Position numbers and translations under genes: made by a program
Assembly (NCBI GenBank): GCA_949752745.1
Contig: OX457031.1
Coordinates: forward strand, 52,461,103 to 52,525,102
Source of the DNA: Protula sp. h YS-2021
Taxonomy: Eukaryota > Annelida > Polychaeta > Sabellida > Serpulidae
Reading direction: 5' to 3'
Length of the DNA stretch: 64,000 bases
The notes under the pieces: model-generated
Database searches by the model: none
Seen by the model: the letters and a program-made list of their open reading frames with translations, nothing else
Told to the model about the DNA's origin: nothing
In this document: piece by piece, positions 60,301 through 64,000 of the stretch
Position numbering within the stretch: position 1 is the stretch's first letter
Layout: every line of letters begins with the position of its first letter

Positions 60301-63300
60301 CCTTGACGGAGGAGGTCAAAGTCACCGAGATACCTCCTATATAACGCCTTCTAGGCCCAAAGAGTCGAAAATAAGTTCAAAATCGCTCTATCTGTAAATG
60401 TTTTCGAGATATTGGTCAACTTTTGGCTTTTAGCCTTGATCATAACGGAGGAGGTCAAGGTCACCAAGGCATTATCTTGAACAATGGCATCGAAGTAAAT
60501 ATAATGTAATGTCAAATAATCAAATTCATTTTTCTAACCGTTTTCGAGATAATGGTCAACTTCGGGTTTTTCACCTTGACCGTGACGGAGGAGGTTAAGG
60601 TCACCGAGATACCTCTTATATAACGTCTTTTAAGCCCAAGGAGTCGAAAACAAGCTCAAAATCGCTCTATCTGTAACCGTTTTCGAGATAATGGTCAACT
60701 TCGGGTTTTTCACCTTGACCGTGACGAAGGAGGTTAAGGTCACCGAGATACCTCTTAAAAAACGTCTTTTAGGCCGAAACTGTGGAAAATGAGCTGAAAA
60801 TCACTCTGTCTCTAACCGTTTTCGAGATAATTGTAAACTTAAGGTTTATCACCTTGACCATATCGGAGGAGGTCAAGGTCACCGAGGTATTATCTTGAAC
60901 ATGGACATCGAAGTAAATATAATGTAATTTCAAATAATCAAATACAGTTTTCTAACCGTTTTCGAGATAATGGTCAACATCGAGTTTTTCACCTTGACCG
61001 TGACGAAGGAGGTTGAGGTCACCGAGATACCTCCTATGTAACGCCTTCTAGGCCCAAAGAGTCGAAAATAAGTTCAAAATCGCTCTATCTGTAAATGTTT
61101 TCGAGATAATGGTCAACTTTTGGCTTTTCACCTTGATCATAACGGAGGAGGTCAAGGTCACCAAGGCATTATCTTGAACAATGGCATCGAAGTAAATATA
61201 ATGTAATGTCAAATAATCAAATTCATTTTTCTAACCGTTTTCGAGATAATGGTCAACTTCGGGTTTTTCACCTTGACCGTGACGGAGGAGGTTAAGGTCA
61301 CCGAGATACCTCTTATATAACGTCTTTTAAGCCCAAGGAGTCGAAAATAAGCTCAAAATCGCTCTATCTGTAACCGTTTTCGAGATAATGGTCAACTTCG
61401 GGTTTTTCACCTTGACCATGACGAAGGAGGTTAAGGTCACCGAGATACCTCTTAAATAACGTCTTTTAGGCCGAAACTGTGGAAAATGAGCTGAAAATCA
61501 CTCTTTCTTTAACCGTTTTCGAGATAATTGTAAACTTAAGGTTTATCACCTTGACCATATCGGAGGAGGTCAAGGTCACCGAGGTATTATCTTGAACATG
61601 GACATCGAAGTAAATATAATGTAATTTCAAATAATCAAATACAGTTTTCTAACCGTTTTCGAGATAATGGTCAACATCGAGTTTTTCACCTTGACCGTGA
61701 CGAAGGAGGTTGAGGTCACCGAGATACCTCCTATATAACGTCTTTTAGGCCGAAAGGGTCGAAAATAAGCTCCAAATCGCTCTATCTGTAACCGTTTTCG
61801 AGATATTGGTCAACATGCGGTTTTTCACCTTGATCATAACGGAGGAGGTCAAGGTCACCGAGGTATTATCTTGAACAAGGACATCGAAGTAAATATAATG
61901 TAATCTCAAATAATCAAATTCATTTTTGTAACCGTTTTCGAGATAATGGTCAAATTCTTTTTCTTCACCTTGACCGTGACGGAAGAGGTTAAGGTCACCG
62001 AGATACCTCTTATACAACGTCTTTTAGGCACAAAGGGTCGAAAATAAGCTCAAAATCACTCTATCTCTAACCGTTTTCGAGACAATGGTCAACATCCAGC
62101 TTTTCACCTTGATCATAACGGAGGAGGTCAAGGTCACCGAGGTATTATCTTGAACAAGGACATCGAAGTAAATATAATGTAATCTCAAATAATCAAATTC
62201 AGTTTTCTAACCGTTTTCGAGATAATGATCAACTTCCGATTATTCACCTAGACCTTGACGGAGGAGGTCAAAGTCACCGAGATACCTCCTATATAACGTC
62301 TTTTAGGCACAAAGGGTCGAAAATAAGCTCAAAATTACTCTACCTCTAACCGTTTTCGAGATAGTTTTAAACTTCCTGTTTTTCACCTTGATCATAACGG
62401 AGGAGGTCAAGCACACCCAGGTACCTCTTATATAACGTCTTTTAGGCCCTACGAGTCGAAAATAAGCTCAAAATCGCTCTATATGTAACCGTTTTCGAGA
62501 TAATGGTAAACCTCCTGTTTTTCACCTTGATCATAACGGAGGAGGTCAAGGTCACCAAGGCATTATCTTGAACAAGGACATCGAAGTAAATATATTGTAA
62601 TCTCAAATAATCAAATTCAGTTTTCTAACCGTTTTCGAGATAATGATCAACTTCCGATTATTCACCTAGACCTTGACGGAGGAGGTCAAAGTCACCGAGA
62701 TACCTCCTATATAACGCCTTCTAGGCCCAAAGAGTCGAAAATAAGTTCAAAATCGCTCTATCTGTAAATGTTTTCGAGATATTGGTCAACTTTTGGCTTT
62801 TAGCCTTGATCATAACGGAGGAGGTCAAGGTCACCAAGGCATTATCTTGAACAATGGCATCGAAGTAAATATAATGTAATGTCAAATAATCAAATTCATT
62901 TTTCTAACCGTTTTCGAGATAATGGTCAACTTCGGGTTTTTCACCTTGACCGTGACGGAGGAGGTTAAGGTCACCGAGATACCTCTTATATAACGTCTTT
63001 TAAGCCCAAGGAGTCGAAAACAAGCTCAAAATCGCTCTATCTGTAACCGTTTTCGAGATAATGGTCAACTTCGGGTTTTTCACCTTGACCGTGACGAAGG
63101 AGGTTAAGGTCACCGAGATACCTCTTAAATAACGTCTTTTAGGCCGAAACTGTGGAAAATGAGCTGAAAATCACTCTGTCTCTAACCGTTTTCGAGATAA
63201 TTGTAAACTTAAGGTTTATCACCTTGACCATATCGGAGGAGGTCAAGGTCACCGAGGTATTATCTTGAACATGGACATCGAAGTAAATATAATGTAATTT

Positions 63301-64000
63301 CAAATAATCAAATACAGTTTTCTAACCGTTTTCGAGATAATGGTCAACATCGAGTTTTTCACCTTGACCGTGACGAAGGAGGTTGAGGTCACCGAGATAC
63401 CTCCTATGTAACGCCTTCTAGGCCCAAAGAGTCGAAAATAAGTTCAAAATCGCTCTATCTGTAAATGTTTTCGAGATAATGGTCAACTTTTGGCTTTTCA
63501 CCTTGATCATAACGGAGGAGGTCAAGGTCACCAAGGCATTATCTTGAACAATGGCATCGAAGTAAATATAATGTAATGTCAAATAATCAAATTCATTTTT
63601 CTAACCGTTTTCGAGATAATGGTCAACTTCGGGTTTTTCACCTTGACCGTGACGGAGGAGGTTAAGGTCACCGAGATACCTCTTATATAACGTCTTTTAA
63701 GCCCAAGGAGTCGAAAATAAGCTCAAAATCGCTCTATCTGTAACCGTTTTCGAGATAATGGTCAACTTCGGGTTTTTCACCTTGACCATGACGAAGGAGG
63801 TTAAGGTCACCGAGATACCTCTTAAATAACGTCTTTTAGGCCGAAACTGTGGAAAATGAGCTGAAAATCACTCTGTCTCTAACCGTTTTCCAGATAATTG
63901 TAAACTTAAGGTTTATCACCTTGACCATATCGGAGGAGGTCAAGGTCACCGAGGTATTATCTTGAACATGGACATCGAAGTAAATATAATGTAATTTCAA
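57390..64000. repeat. 2,370-bp higher-order repeat, almost three copies
   Basis: A block of 17 subunits is repeated head to tail with boundaries near 57,390, 59,760 and 62,130, the last copy cut by the window end. Matching landmarks such as TAAGCCCAAGGAGTCG occur at 58,261, 60,631 and 63,001. Only scattered single-base differences are seen, for example CTTAAAAAACG at 58,385 and 60,755 against CTTAAATAACG at 63,125. Confidence 0.95.

Larger units (their letters stand above)
42962..64000. repeat. Satellite array, ~139.5-bp subunits, higher-order structure
   Basis: About 21 kb of tandem repeats continue to the window end. Each subunit shares a core of ~75 bp running from AACCGTTTTCGAGATAATGG to GGTCAAGGTCACCGAGG. 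Two tail types alternate: type A with TACCTCCTATATAACGTC and AAAATAAGCTC, type B with TATTATCTTGAACAAGGACA and AAATAATCAAATTCAG. A-B dimers are ~279 bp; for example, core starts fall at 57,190, 57,329 and 57,469. About 150 subunits are present. The left edge begins partway through a type B tail. Confidence 0.95.

Noticed and set aside
43007..62017. Many minus-strand open frames of 60-127 codons in the satellite region, repeating the same peptide motif.
   Set aside because: They follow from repeat length: the ~279-bp dimer equals 93 codons, so frames persist through copies. The peptide has no independent conservation and stops differ between blocks.
42962..64000. Interpretation of the array as a CRISPR-like repeat-spacer structure.
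   Set aside because: The host is a eukaryote, and the segments between cores are themselves repeated and alternate between two types, unlike unique spacers.

Overview
The window is nuclear DNA of an invertebrate animal. Protein-coding parts are split by GT-AG introns, there is no bacterial-style gene packing, and most of the left two thirds is decayed transposons of types found together in marine invertebrates (BEL/Pao, Gmr1-like Ty3, DIRS-like, Tx1/L1-like and jockey-like LINEs, Polinton/Maverick). A lophotrochozoan, perhaps a mollusc, is my best guess. It rests partly on the AGGTCAAGGTCACC-type satellite motif, which I associate with mollusc genomes, and is not proven here.

Layout: 1-5.7 kb is mostly unassigned AT-rich DNA with a (TA)n tract, a degenerate ~86-bp tandem repeat and a foldback element. 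5.7-7.6 kb (minus) is a broken Ty3-type pol whose integrase lies before the reverse transcriptase (RT), the Gmr1 order. 7.7-9.9 kb is a jockey-like LINE in two opposite-facing pieces: a gag-like zinc-knuckle ORF1 on minus and RT plus RNase H on plus. 11.8-25.6 kb is a nest: Polinton DNA polymerase B on the left and Polinton PC4-like, penton-like, pX-like and integrase remnants on the right, split by a Tx1/L1-like LINE, itself split by a BEL/Pao element with two ~98% identical LTRs. The BEL element lacks a visible integrase and instead carries ~1.5 kb of unrelated DNA with an antisense frame and a tRNA-Asp-like sequence.

The only host gene I can support is on the minus strand: three exons at 41,522-41,646, 34,557-34,749 and 27,904-28,008, with consensus splice sites and compatible phases. 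Together they read like the C-terminal half of a family GH81 endo-1,3-beta-glucanase. Its two visible introns (6.8 and 6.5 kb) each hold a DIRS-like retroelement, one on each strand. Upstream exons, including the expected catalytic glutamates, are not found before the satellite, so the satellite may lie inside the gene.

From ~42,962 to the window end is a satellite array of ~139.5-bp subunits alternating between two tail types (~279-bp dimers). It has higher-order structure, including a 2,370-bp block (17 subunits) repeated almost exactly from ~57.4 kb to the end. Each subunit carries an inverted pair of GGTCAAGGT arms. Reading frames inside it follow from the repeat length and are not genes.
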